Source: Magnetococcales bacterium (GTDB taxonomy: Bacteria; Pseudomonadota; Magnetococcia; Magnetococcales; UBA8363). From it: 64,000 nt of DNA. Below, one piece after another: positions 27,705 to 36,970 of this stretch. The position numbers were made by a program, and so were the translations under genes. The stretch lies in NCBI GenBank assembly GCA_015228975.1, contig JADGCN010000001.1, positions 37,073 through 101,072 of the forward strand, in the 5' to 3' direction. The notes beneath the pieces are model-generated. The model worked only from the letters and a program-made list of their open reading frames with translations. It was not told the origin of the DNA and did no database searches. How positions within the stretch are numbered: the first letter of the stretch is position 1; each line of letters starts with the position of its first letter.

Positions 27705-28414
27705 GGCCCCTCCAGGAGTGCTTCCAAAATGTTGCGGGCCAAGCCGCTGTTGTCCGCGACCTGTTGGTGAAAGCGGGCCAGTGTTAACGGTTGTGGCCCG
27801 ATGCCGTTGGCATAGTTATCGACAATCCCCACCGCCGCATAGGGCAGATCGAGTTCCCCCGCCAGAATGCACTCGGAGGCCAAGGTCATGCCGACCAGGT
27901 CAACGTGTTGGGCATGAAAACGAATTTCCGCCGGGGTTTCAAAGCGTGGGCCGGGGGTTTGCCAATAGGTCCCGCCATCAATCGGGGTGGGCAATACCGG
28001 GGGGCGGTGCAAGCATTGGAGCAGGGTGGAGCGCAGGGCTGGATCAAACCGGGGCAATCGATGGCCACGCGCATCCGGAAAAAACGTCGGATGGATGGTT
28101 GGGGCAAAAAAATCGTCAGGTACCACCACCGTACCGGGGGGATTCCGAAGGTGGAGGCTGCCCACGGATCCCAAAGCGATGATATGACCGATGCCGATTG
28201 CATGCAGGGCGGAGAGGTGTGCATGATGGTTGATACGATGGGGTGGGCAATAGGCGTCCAATCCGTGGCGCTGCAACAGGATATGGCCCCGCCATTCCAG
28301 CAGTTCGACGTTGCCATGGGGTGTGGAGACGACAAAACGCCGGGATGTCCGCAAAAATTCTGCTTGGCGCAGGGAGGTGCCAACCATCACCGCCCGTTTT
28401 CCGGGACCGAACAT
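27701..28414 (-). CDS. mtnP: S-methyl-5'-thioadenosine/inosine phosphorylase
   Basis: TPHGNVELLEWRGHILLQRHG, PPHRINHHAHLSAL, TYWQTPGPRFETPAEIR, GMTLASECILAGELDLPYA. Confidence 0.88.
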   Translation of the reverse strand: MFGPGKRAVMVGTSLRQAEFLRTSRRFVVSTPHGNVELLEWRGHILLQRHGLDAYCPPHRINHHAHLSALHAIGIGHIIALGSVGSLHLRNPPGTVVVPDDFFAPTIHPTFFPDARGHRLPRFDPALRSTLLQCLHRPPVLPTPIDGGTYWQTPGPRFETPAEIRFHAQHVDLVGMTLASECILAGELDLPYAAVGIVDNYANGIGPQPLTLARFHQQVADNSGLARNILEALLEGP

Positions 28415-28417
28415 GGA

Positions 28418-29434
28418 TTATTTGGACCAGAATTGCCACCAGGGGGCATTGGAATCGGCCTGGGCCGGTTTTTCCGGGGGTGCTGGGCTGGGGGCCTGGA
28501 TCGGTTTCGGTGGTGCCGCATCCTCGGGTTGCAGGACCGGTCTGGGAGCGGACTCTTCTACAGAGCCGGGTTCCTCCTTGCGGTAGTCCGGTTTGCCCGC
28601 ATCCGGTCCGATCCTATTTTGTTCCAGGGGATCGACGGCGAGCATGCCCGGGCTATTGACTGCGCCATCGGGCGACATGATTGTCGTTTTGATCCTGGTA
28701 TCCAGGAGCCCCGGAAACGAGGCGGGGGGGTCTTCGACGGTTGTTTTGCCGTCCAGGAGTTCCTTCTTGCCCAGATCGCTTCCCGCAATCCCCGTAGTGG
28801 ATTCTGTCGCTTGCTTGTCGGCGTTTTCCTTGAGAGACTCCGGGTTGGAGTCGGCGGGCTTGGCTGGATGATCATCCTTGGAACTTCCGTTGGCGTTGTC
28901 TTTCCCTGTCCAGGATGACCAAATGGAATCCGACCCCTGTGTTGACTTGGTGACCTCTTCGGGTTTCGGATCGGTGGCCGGCTTGCTGAATTCACCGCCA
29001 AATAGCCATTTCGTATAGCTTCTTTCATCGCTTGGCTTGGCAACCTCACGGGGATCATACAGGGTATCGTTGAAGTTGCGCTTGATATCCTTGACCAGGC
29101 CCCCTTCGTCGAAGGTGATCTCCAATCGATTAGCTACCCTTGAGAAAGTGCGCTGAATGTTTCTAAACTGGCGGTCCTGGATGTAGACCCACCTTTCTTG
29201 ACGAAAGGTGTTCACCAGAGTGGGTGGTCCAAGGAGCTTGAGGACTTCATCGCGACTGGTGAGGCCAACATGGATCTGTTCGACTTTGGCGGGTTCGATG
29301 ATGTTGCCCGACTCGCTGACGACTGCTTGACAGGAAGCCAGGAACAGGGAAAAAACAACGAGGGCGACGATTGGGCGATGGTATCGGATGACAGGCATGG
29401 TTTTACAGGGCGCCTTGGTCTTAGGTTGAAACAT
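28418..29434 (-). CDS. bamE-like: BamE/SmpA-OmlA-domain lipoprotein with long C-terminal extension
   Basis: Lipobox FLASC; KVEQIHVGLTSRDEVLKLLGPPTLVNTFRQERWVYIQDRQ; Pro/Ala-rich C-terminus. Confidence 0.82.
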   Translation of the reverse strand: MFQPKTKAPCKTMPVIRYHRPIVALVVFSLFLASCQAVVSESGNIIEPAKVEQIHVGLTSRDEVLKLLGPPTLVNTFRQERWVYIQDRQFRNIQRTFSRVANRLEITFDEGGLVKDIKRNFNDTLYDPREVAKPSDERSYTKWLFGGEFSKPATDPKPEEVTKSTQGSDSIWSSWTGKDNANGSSKDDHPAKPADSNPESLKENADKQATESTTGIAGSDLGKKELLDGKTTVEDPPASFPGLLDTRIKTTIMSPDGAVNSPGMLAVDPLEQNRIGPDAGKPDYRKEEPGSVEESAPRPVLQPEDAAPPKPIQAPSPAPPEKPAQADSNAPWWQFWSK

Positions 29435-29455
29435 CCAGGCAACAACTCATGCGGC

Positions 29456-29483
29456 ATCATACTACCGGATAGCGCGGGAGCAA
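29456..29483 (-). promoter_or_regulatory. candidate sigma70 promoter for the bamE-like gene
   Basis: - strand TTGCTC (29483-29478), 16-nt spacer, TATGAT (29461-29456). Confidence 0.35.
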
Positions 29484-29490
29484 AGTTTCC

Positions 29491-29991
29491 ATGAATCGGG
29501 TGCCGCAACTCTTGGCTGCCGCAAGGGGCAAAAAGGCCACACGCGAGCAGGTCTTGGCCTTGCACGGTCGCATCGTTGACGAGGTTTTACTCTGGACCGC
29601 CGGGGACCGTCTGGGGGTGAAGGATGAATTTTCGTTGCGTTTTGAGGTGATGATCCTGGCGGTGTCGATGGTTCTGGTTGCACTGAAGGATGATCGCGGG
29701 ATGGTGCAAGGTTTGTGGGACATGACCTTTGAAGGATTCGAGGAAAGTTTGCGGCAGCGAGGGGTCAACGATATACGCATCGGGACGCGGATGCGGGTGA
29801 TCATACACAATGCCATGGGGAGGTGTCGGGCTTATATGGATGCCATGAAAACGGCGGATGACGTTTTGTTGCGACAGTCGATCATCCGCAATGTGTTTCA
29901 TGGTGTGGGGGATCAACAGGAAACCGTTGAGATGTTGCTGGCATCGGTGTTAAAACTGCCGCAGCGGGTATTGGATGGCCAAAATTCTTAA
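29491..29991 (+). CDS. ubiquinol-cytochrome c chaperone (UQCC1/CBP3) family protein
   Basis: FEVMILAVSMVLVAL..LWDMTFEGFEESLRQRGVNDIRIGTRMR..RCRAYMDAM. Confidence 0.72.
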   Translation: MNRVPQLLAAARGKKATREQVLALHGRIVDEVLLWTAGDRLGVKDEFSLRFEVMILAVSMVLVALKDDRGMVQGLWDMTFEGFEESLRQRGVNDIRIGTRMRVIIHNAMGRCRAYMDAMKTADDVLLRQSIIRNVFHGVGDQQETVEMLLASVLKLPQRVLDGQNS

Positions 29992-30012
29992 AGCCTTGGA
30001 AAGGAAAATGGA

Positions 30013-31203
30013 ATGAACAAATTAACCATTGATGATGTGGAGTTGAAGGGCAAACGGGTTTTCATTCGTGTCGATTTTAACGTCCCCATGACCGAGAGCG
30101 GTACCATTCGTGAGGATACCCGTATTCGCGGCGCCCTGCCGACGATTCGCAAGGCGATCAAGGATGGGGGACGGGTGATCCTGGCTTCCCACATGGGTCG
30201 CCCCAAAGGCAAGATCATCCCCTCGCTCTCCATGAAACCCGTGGCGGAGCGTCTCGCCATGTTGCTGGGTCAAGAGGTCAAACTGGCTCCCGATTGCGTC
30301 GGTCCGGAAGTGGAGGCGATGGTCAACGCGCTGAAACCGGGTGAAGTGCTGTTGCTGGAGAACGTCCGTTTTCACGCCGGTGAGACCAAAAACGACCCGG
30401 CCTTGGCCGATGGTTTCGCCAAGTTGGCCGATGTCGCCGTCAATGACGCCTTTGGTACGGCCCACCGTGCCCACTCTTCCAATGTTGGCGTTGGTGAGCG
30501 GGTTCCCCCGTCGGTGGCGGGTTACCTGATGGCGGCTGAGATCGATTATTTCAACAAGGTGGTGCGCACCCCGCAACGGCCCGTGGTGTCAATCCTGGGC
30601 GGTGCCAAGGTATCGAGCAAGATTGGCGTCATCGAGGCGTTGATGGACAAGGTGGACAAAATCATCATCGGCGGTGCCATGGCGTTCACCTTTTTCAAGG
30701 CACGCGGCTACAACACCGGGACCTCCCTGGTTGAGGACGATCAACTGAAAGTGGCCTCGGATGCCGAAGCCAAGGCCAAGGCCAAAGGGGTACAGTTGGT
30801 GTTGCCGGTGGATGCCATTTGCGCGCAGACCATGGATGACGGGGCGCTGACCCGGGTGTTCCCGGTGAATGCCATTCCCGACGGCTGGATGGGTTTGGAT
30901 ATCGGACCGGAGTCGGTCAAATTGTTCAATGAAGCCTTGGGTGGAGTGCGTACCATCGTTTGGAACGGTCCGCTGGGTATGTTTGAAAAATCGGCCTACG
31001 CTTCGGGCACCATGGCCATCGCCAATACGGTTGCCAAGAGTGGGGCCATCTCCGTGGTGGGTGGTGGGGATACCGATGCCGCCGTGAAACAGGCGGGCGT
31101 TGCCAGCTCCATTTCCCATATTTCGACGGGTGGTGGTGCCTTCCTTGAACTGATGGAGGGCAAAGAGTTGCCCGGTGTTACCATCATCGGTGAAAAAAAG
31201 TAA
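30013..31203 (+). CDS. pgk: phosphoglycerate kinase
   Basis: RVDFNVPM, ASHMGRPKG, LLENVRFHAGE, AFGTAHRAHSS, GGGDTDAAVKQAG. Confidence 0.98.
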   Translation: MNKLTIDDVELKGKRVFIRVDFNVPMTESGTIREDTRIRGALPTIRKAIKDGGRVILASHMGRPKGKIIPSLSMKPVAERLAMLLGQEVKLAPDCVGPEVEAMVNALKPGEVLLLENVRFHAGETKNDPALADGFAKLADVAVNDAFGTAHRAHSSNVGVGERVPPSVAGYLMAAEIDYFNKVVRTPQRPVVSILGGAKVSSKIGVIEALMDKVDKIIIGGAMAFTFFKARGYNTGTSLVEDDQLKVASDAEAKAKAKGVQLVLPVDAICAQTMDDGALTRVFPVNAIPDGWMGLDIGPESVKLFNEALGGVRTIVWNGPLGMFEKSAYASGTMAIANTVAKSGAISVVGGGDTDAAVKQAGVASSISHISTGGGAFLELMEGKELPGVTIIGEKK

Positions 31204-31210
31204 CACGCTC

Positions 31211-32053
31211 ATGATGCCTTCCAGGGAGGAGGGACTTTCCGTTGTCATGATGGGGCGCGATGAGGCCCACCATCTGCAACAAAGCCTCCCTCCCCTCCTG
31301 GAGGTGGCCGATGAGGTTGTTTTTGTCGATACCGGTTCCAGGGATCAAACCCTGGAGCTGGTGCGGCGGGCCGGCGTTCGCCTGATCGAAACCCCCTGGT
31401 GCGACAATTTTTCCGCCCCGAAAAACCTGGGTATCGAAAATGCCCGGTTTTCCTGGATCCTGAGTGTTGATTGCGATGAAATCCTCCAGGGAACCCCCGA
31501 TGTCGGGTTGGTGATTCGTACCCTGTGTCGGGAGGCCTCCGTCCCCGGGTTCATTGTTGCCATTGACAATGAAATGGCGGACGGTCAGGTAACGACCAGT
31601 CAGGCGATACGGCTGTTTAAAAATCATCCTGATATCCGTTTTGCCAATCCTGTCCACGAAAGTGTTGCCCAATCGTTGTACGTCAACTGGCCCGACCACC
31701 CCCCTGTCGAGGCCGAGGGGGTGCGTTTGCGCCACCTGGGGTATCGGGAAGGTGTTAATCGCGAAAAAATTCGACGTAACATTACCATACTCAGGAGTTG
31801 GCTGGAGCGGGAACCCGACGATCTGTTCGGTTGCTATAAGCTGGGAATCAACCTGCGCCATGTGGGTGCCAGCCGTGAGGGGATGTATTATCTGCAAAGG
31901 GGATTTGAATTGTTGGATCGGGAAACGGACCGGGGTTCGTGGCCCTTCGCGGAAAAGTTGGTAGAGGAATATTTCCAGGCATTGTTGGACAATGGATTGC
32001 TCGATAAGGCCAGGGAGGTCAGGCAAAAAATTGTCGGTTGGGGTGGAATCTGA
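31211..32053 (+). CDS. glycosyltransferase family 2 protein
   Basis: LSVVMMGRDEAHHLQQSLPPLLEVADEVVFVDTGSRDQT..NARFSWILSVDCDEIL. Confidence 0.88.
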   Translation: MMPSREEGLSVVMMGRDEAHHLQQSLPPLLEVADEVVFVDTGSRDQTLELVRRAGVRLIETPWCDNFSAPKNLGIENARFSWILSVDCDEILQGTPDVGLVIRTLCREASVPGFIVAIDNEMADGQVTTSQAIRLFKNHPDIRFANPVHESVAQSLYVNWPDHPPVEAEGVRLRHLGYREGVNREKIRRNITILRSWLEREPDDLFGCYKLGINLRHVGASREGMYYLQRGFELLDRETDRGSWPFAEKLVEEYFQALLDNGLLDKAREVRQKIVGWGGI

Positions 32054-32089
32054 CCACAACGGATCGGTGTGGTGCCGCGTTCCGTATTA

Positions 32090-33106
32090 TTATCCTGCCG
32101 GGGTGGCGTGCATGGCCTTTTCTATGGCTTTTTTAAATCCGGCGGCGAAGCGGGGCAGGGAAAAGAGTTCAACAACACGTGATCGTGCCTGTTGTCCCAG
32201 GCGTTCGGCCAGCGCCTGATCCTGCAACAACATGCGGGCGTACTGGTTGAGTGCTTGCGGGTCATCGCTTAAAAAACCGCTTTTTCCATGTTCTATTGGG
32301 GAGGTGGGGTGGCAATTGCCCAAAATGGGTAATCCGGCTGCCATGGCTTCGACGGTAGCCATGTTGTATCCGTCCTCCAGTTCGGGATGGGCGGTATGGA
32401 TGTAAAATCGGTGGGCGGCCAATGTCTCCTTGAGATCGGCCCAATCCTTGGACGGGCGTGCGTTCGGTATGGTGGGGTTGACACCGACGATGGTCAACGG
32501 GATGTCGGCAAATGCGGCTTGGTGAAACTCCCACAGGAGGATTGCCTTTTTTTGTTCAATTTGATTGGCTATGCGCAGGCCTGCCGCGATGGTGCCGCGC
32601 CAGGGTGGGTAATGATCGACGTTGGTCCCGAACTCGACGACATCGCACTCTGAAAACCCCCATGAGCCTCCTTTCGCGGTGGAAACGGCGACCACCGAAC
32701 CTCCGACCAGGGCCAGATAGTTTTTGAGTATCGATTGCACTTCCGGAATGGATTGCGAGACGGTGGCGCTCTGTACGCGACTCTCCATGCGATTGTGGAT
32801 AACAAGAATGCGTGCGCCGGGGATTTCTTTGACATCCATCATGTCCTGGATGCTGTGGGCGATAATGCAATCGTAACCACCGGGTGTTGCATGGGCCTGG
32901 GATAAGGTGATGAGTCGCCCGTTTTTCGGGAGTGGTCGAATACGGTAATCCCAGGAGGTGACCAGGCGATTGGGCAGGCCATCGATGATATCCAGCGGGC
33001 ACGCCAACGATTCCAGCTGATGAATCCAGGCCTCATGGCAATTCAAGGTTAAGAGTCGCCAATGGGGGTGAAGAGGGTGTTTGGCCATGGGATGTCTGTT
33101 TCGCAA
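32090..33106 (-). CDS. glycosyltransferase (GT4-like)
   Basis: DGYNMATVEAMAAGLPILGNCHPTSPIEHGKSGFLSDDPQALNQYARMLLQDQALAERLGQQAR. Confidence 0.8.
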   Translation of the reverse strand: MRNRHPMAKHPLHPHWRLLTLNCHEAWIHQLESLACPLDIIDGLPNRLVTSWDYRIRPLPKNGRLITLSQAHATPGGYDCIIAHSIQDMMDVKEIPGARILVIHNRMESRVQSATVSQSIPEVQSILKNYLALVGGSVVAVSTAKGGSWGFSECDVVEFGTNVDHYPPWRGTIAAGLRIANQIEQKKAILLWEFHQAAFADIPLTIVGVNPTIPNARPSKDWADLKETLAAHRFYIHTAHPELEDGYNMATVEAMAAGLPILGNCHPTSPIEHGKSGFLSDDPQALNQYARMLLQDQALAERLGQQARSRVVELFSLPRFAAGFKKAIEKAMHATPAG

Positions 33107-33112
33107 GGTTTC

Positions 33113-34237
33113 CTATTGGAGAGAAGCCATGATTTGCTCGCCGTATTTCCACCACAATCCCCCCAGAATACCGACGATACTCAGGACGGTGGCTGTAATT
33201 TTGATCCAACTGTAAGGACGTTCCCCCTGCACTTCGCCACTGCGCGCATTGATCAAAAAGCGATATTCTTTATTGCCGAAACGGTAGGTACTGAGCCAGA
33301 TGGGCAACAGGATGTGCTTGAAGGTAACGGCGCTGTACTGCGTTGAGACATGGTTGACCTGCTGTTCGTCGCCACCGATGTCTTGCCGCACCAGGGTATC
33401 GATGGTACCCGCCATTTTGCCTTTGGCCTGTCCGAATCCGTCTGCCAAACCCACATGATAACTTTGGGCGCGAAAACCACTGACGAAACTGGAATCATAG
33501 GCGACCAAATTCTCCAAGTCCCAGGGCTCCAGGGCATCGGCCATGGGAGCGGGCAGCAAATCGCTGGCCATGACCAATACATTGCCAAACCAGTGGGAAA
33601 CCTGACCCGCTACGGGATACCAACGGGTACGGGTGACAGAGCGGGTTTTTTGTACGGTTTGACCATTTTCTGTGGTGGTGTAGGTTTCCCGTTCCTGATA
33701 ATGAATGCCGCGTTGCCCTTGGTATTGGCTATCGGTCTGGGCGTTGTAGGCCCAGTAGGGGACATACAAACCGTTCAAGGGCGTATCGCCCCGTGCCGCC
33801 ACTTTCAGTTTGCTGGGGGCGAACCAGCGGCTCGCTACCCATTGCTTGAAGTGTTCCCGAGCCTGTTTTTTATCCACTTTGAAGGGCAGTAAACTGGACG
33901 GCTTGATTTGTCGGTGGGAAACCTCATGCAAATCCATGGCGTTGCCGCAGAAGGGGCAGGGCATGGCAACCGTTTCTTTTTCCGGCTCCAGGGATGCCCC
34001 ACAAACCGTGCAGCGGACGACCATGATATCTTCCAGATGCTCGTCAGCCTCCCCTTTTTCCAACCAGGCGTTGTAATCCAATTCTCCAACGTCTGTCCTG
34101 GTTTCGTGGGTCTTTTGGGAATAACCACAATGTTCGCACACCAGGGAAGTCATTCCCGGGGAAAAGGTCAGACTGGCGCCACATTGCGCGCAAGGAAACC
34201 TTTTGGGGGCATGCGTTACGTTTCGGTCGTTAGTCAT
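33113..34237 (-). CDS. double zinc-ribbon membrane protein
   Basis: CAQCGAS..CEHCGYS and CTVCGAS..CPFCGNAM; LYVPYWAYNAQTDSQYQGQRG; C-terminal TM; next to an SPFH gene. Confidence 0.75.
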   Translation of the reverse strand: MTNDRNVTHAPKRFPCAQCGASLTFSPGMTSLVCEHCGYSQKTHETRTDVGELDYNAWLEKGEADEHLEDIMVVRCTVCGASLEPEKETVAMPCPFCGNAMDLHEVSHRQIKPSSLLPFKVDKKQAREHFKQWVASRWFAPSKLKVAARGDTPLNGLYVPYWAYNAQTDSQYQGQRGIHYQERETYTTTENGQTVQKTRSVTRTRWYPVAGQVSHWFGNVLVMASDLLPAPMADALEPWDLENLVAYDSSFVSGFRAQSYHVGLADGFGQAKGKMAGTIDTLVRQDIGGDEQQVNHVSTQYSAVTFKHILLPIWLSTYRFGNKEYRFLINARSGEVQGERPYSWIKITATVLSIVGILGGLWWKYGEQIMASLQ

Positions 34238-34269
34238 ATCCGTTCTCATTTTTTCAAGGGCGGATTATT

Positions 34270-35430
34270 TTACGGATTGGGTAACGGTGGTGGTCCCCCA
34301 ACGGGTGGTGGTGGGGGAGGAGGTGGCGGTGTGGTGCCGGCCAGTGTGGTCCACTCGGGAAATTGTTGCAGTGCCATCCATTGGGCCATTCCCGGTTTCC
34401 AGGCCAACGTTTGTCCAGAAACTTGACCCGAGGCGATCCATTGGCGTACCCCGGCAGTGTCATAGGGACCCTGTTGCTGGCCTTGAATGACCAAGTGATA
34501 TTGGGCTTGTGCCGCGACCGGAGGTGGCGGAGGGGGTGGTGGGGGTGGCGCGGCAACGGCGGGTGGTTGTTGTGCCGCTTGCGCCCAGGGCGAGGTGAAT
34601 TGCTGACCCATGGCCATTCCAATGCCCATGCCCATCATTCCTCCCGCCTGACCCGGATTCTCCGCAGCTTTTTCAATGGATACTGCGGCCTGAAACCGGT
34701 TGAAGGCCCCCAAATCACCGATCATTCCCATGCTGGTCCGTTTGTCCAGCACCTTTTCCACCTCTTCGGGGAGAGAAATGTTTTCCACCAAAGGCTTCAA
34801 TAGATCCAGGCCGTATTCCTGAAATTCCGGACCTATCTTGTTTTGCAATATCACCCCCAGATCGTCATACTTGGTGGAAAGATCCAGCAAGGGGATATGG
34901 CTTTCTGCCAGGGTATCGGCAAACCGGGTCAAAAATAAAGATTTTAGCTGTTCGGTGATTTCCTCCAAGGTGAAACGACCTTCGGTTCCCACGACGGCCA
35001 TCACCAATTTTTTCGGATCGATGACTCTCAGGGAAAAACTGCCGAAGCCGCGCAACCGGACCGGGCCAAACTCCGGATCGCGCAACATGATGGGATTGCG
35101 GGTGCCCCATTTGATGTTGGTGAAGGTGCGCATGCTGACAAAGTACACCTCCGCTTTGAAGGGGCTTGAAAAACCGTATTTCCATCCCCTGAGAGTTGAT
35201 AAAATGGGAATGTTTTTTGTTTCAAGAGTATACATCCCAGGACCGAAATCGTCAGCCAGTTTGCCTTCGTTGACAAACAGGGCGTGCTGTGTTTCCCGTA
35301 CCACCAATTGCGCCCCGTATTTGATTTCGTTGTCATAGCGTTCAAACCGGTAGACAAGGGTGTCGGATGAATCGTCCGTCCATTCGACGATGTCGATGAA
35401 TTCACCGGCGAGCTTGGAAAAAAAACTCAT
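34270..35430 (-). CDS. SPFH-domain (YdjI-like) protein with C-terminal GYF_2 domain and polyproline tracts
   Basis: VYRFERYDNEIKYGAQLVVRETQHALFVNEGKLADDFGPGMYTLET; YHLVIQGQQQGPYDTAGVRQWIASGQVSGQTLAWKPGMAQW. Confidence 0.85.
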   Translation of the reverse strand: MSFFSKLAGEFIDIVEWTDDSSDTLVYRFERYDNEIKYGAQLVVRETQHALFVNEGKLADDFGPGMYTLETKNIPILSTLRGWKYGFSSPFKAEVYFVSMRTFTNIKWGTRNPIMLRDPEFGPVRLRGFGSFSLRVIDPKKLVMAVVGTEGRFTLEEITEQLKSLFLTRFADTLAESHIPLLDLSTKYDDLGVILQNKIGPEFQEYGLDLLKPLVENISLPEEVEKVLDKRTSMGMIGDLGAFNRFQAAVSIEKAAENPGQAGGMMGMGIGMAMGQQFTSPWAQAAQQPPAVAAPPPPPPPPPPVAAQAQYHLVIQGQQQGPYDTAGVRQWIASGQVSGQTLAWKPGMAQWMALQQFPEWTTLAGTTPPPPPPPPPVGGPPPLPNP

Positions 35431-35516
35431 ATTAGTGACTCCGCGCTATTTAGTTACCTCATTCCCAGGCCATCGGAGGATGCCGGAATAAGAGTTTGTA
35501 TGCCATGGCCAATGAA

Positions 35517-35771
35517 TTATCCGAGTTTAATTTTCATGAACAAAACAATAAGAAGAAGAATGCAAGCCAAGGCGTTAGCTATTACGATTGGCCATGAATT
35601 CAACAATATTCCATAAACAACCCATAGAAAGGTACCCAGGCTGAGCATGGCGTACATCCAAAGGGAGATACCTCGGGTATCGCGGGTTTTTATGGTCCGC
35701 ACCACTTGGGGTACCAAGCCCAGGGTGGTAAGGGTCGCGGCTGAATAACCGAGAAGCGAAACGAGTGTCAT
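35517..35771 (-). CDS. SemiSWEET-family transporter (PQ-loop)
   Basis: LGYSAATLTTLGLVPQVVRTIKTRDTRGISLWMYAMLSLGTFLWVVYGI. Confidence 0.9.
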   Translation of the reverse strand: MTLVSLLGYSAATLTTLGLVPQVVRTIKTRDTRGISLWMYAMLSLGTFLWVVYGILLNSWPIVIANALACILLLIVLFMKIKLG

Positions 35772-35912
35772 GGATAGCGTCCCTTACGTCGTTGAAAAAT
35801 TATCGGTCGGGACTTCCATCCATCACTTAGGCTTTTTTTACGTGTCAGGCTTAATAACCCGCTGCCACACAGCCTTGGATTCTTATTGGTCCACGGTCTA
35901 CAAGCCCACCAT

Positions 35913-36599
35913 TCACCATGTGCGGGGCACGAAGGTCTCGTCGTTGGCAATACGCACGGAGTCTCCAGACTGTACCATAACAAACAACCCTCTTTTAATG
36001 GCAAAATGAATGACACTTTCATCGACCACCATGCCTGCAACAGCGCCAATCGCTTTCTTGTTAGCATATTCCGGGAAAAATTCCTTGAACTCCTCCATTT
36101 GCTTCATGTGATCCTGCACATCTTCTACCGTCAGTTTGCTTTTGACTTCTACCAGCGACACTGTATCGGTGTTTACCACAAGCAGGTCGATTTCCATGTG
36201 CCGTCCTCCGTCCAGTTTTGCCTTCACATGAGGACTGACTATGTGGATTGGGGTACCCCTCTCAGCAAACAGGGTCTCACAAGCAGGAGCGACCAACCCC
36301 TCAACAAATTCACCCAAACGACCTCCCAATCGACCGATTTGCGTGGAAACCTCTTTGATCTTACGATCAGTCTCCTGCATTTGACGATCAGTCTCCTGCA
36401 TTTGACGATCAGTCTCCCGCATTTGGACTGAAACCTCTTTAATCTGCTGCCCTGTTTCCTGGATTTTCCTGTCGGTCTCCTGGAATTTACGGTCGAGTTC
36501 CGCTCTCCGCTCACGGTCTTCCCAGACCATTTCCTGAAACTTACGGTCGGTTTCCTGGAACATTTTCCAGACATCGTCAAAGGTTACAGCCTGCGTCAT
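35913..36599 (-). CDS. DUF3782-like coiled-coil protein with PD-(D/E)XK-type domain
   Basis: QETDRQMQETDRQ repeats; HMEIDLLVVNTDTVSLVEVKSKL (D..ExK motif). Confidence 0.78.
   Translation of the reverse strand: MTQAVTFDDVWKMFQETDRKFQEMVWEDRERRAELDRKFQETDRKIQETGQQIKEVSVQMRETDRQMQETDRQMQETDRKIKEVSTQIGRLGGRLGEFVEGLVAPACETLFAERGTPIHIVSPHVKAKLDGGRHMEIDLLVVNTDTVSLVEVKSKLTVEDVQDHMKQMEEFKEFFPEYANKKAIGAVAGMVVDESVIHFAIKRGLFVMVQSGDSVRIANDETFVPRTW
36364..36426 (-). repeat. three 21-bp tandem repeats encoding QMQETDR
   Basis: cgatcagtctcctgcatttga repeated three times. Confidence 0.9.
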
Positions 36600-36970
36600 G
36601 GCGATTTCTCCTGTTCACAGCGTTATCGACTGAAGGATACCCGGTTTGTCTGGCATAGGGAACTCATTTTTCAGCGATTGGAATGCAAGTCATACTCTGA
36701 TGCGATAACGACAAAATTGATGCTAATGGTATATTATATTACCTTGATATACTGTAGAATAGCTTTTTTAAAACATGGTGCAAATATATGTTGACAAGTA
36801 AAACTGTGCCTGCCATTTTTCTCTGTAGGAGGGTGTTGACGTCCTGTCGTTATAGAAAACATGACGAACGGGTCAGCAACGCATGCCGTTCTATCGAGAG
36901 ATCGAGTGGGGGCGAAGGTCCGTTTTGCTTTTTTGAAACGTGGTAACGTGCCTTTGGGGGAAGATCGTCC

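Noticed and set aside
35768-36067. 99-aa ORF on the - strand overlapping the end of the DUF3782-like gene
   Set aside because: Overlaps supported genes at both ends and has no family features or convincing RBS.
36720-36800. AT-rich stretch upstream of the giant lipoprotein as an origin or att site
   Set aside because: No DnaA-box cluster, integrase or tRNA nearby; more simply a promoter region.
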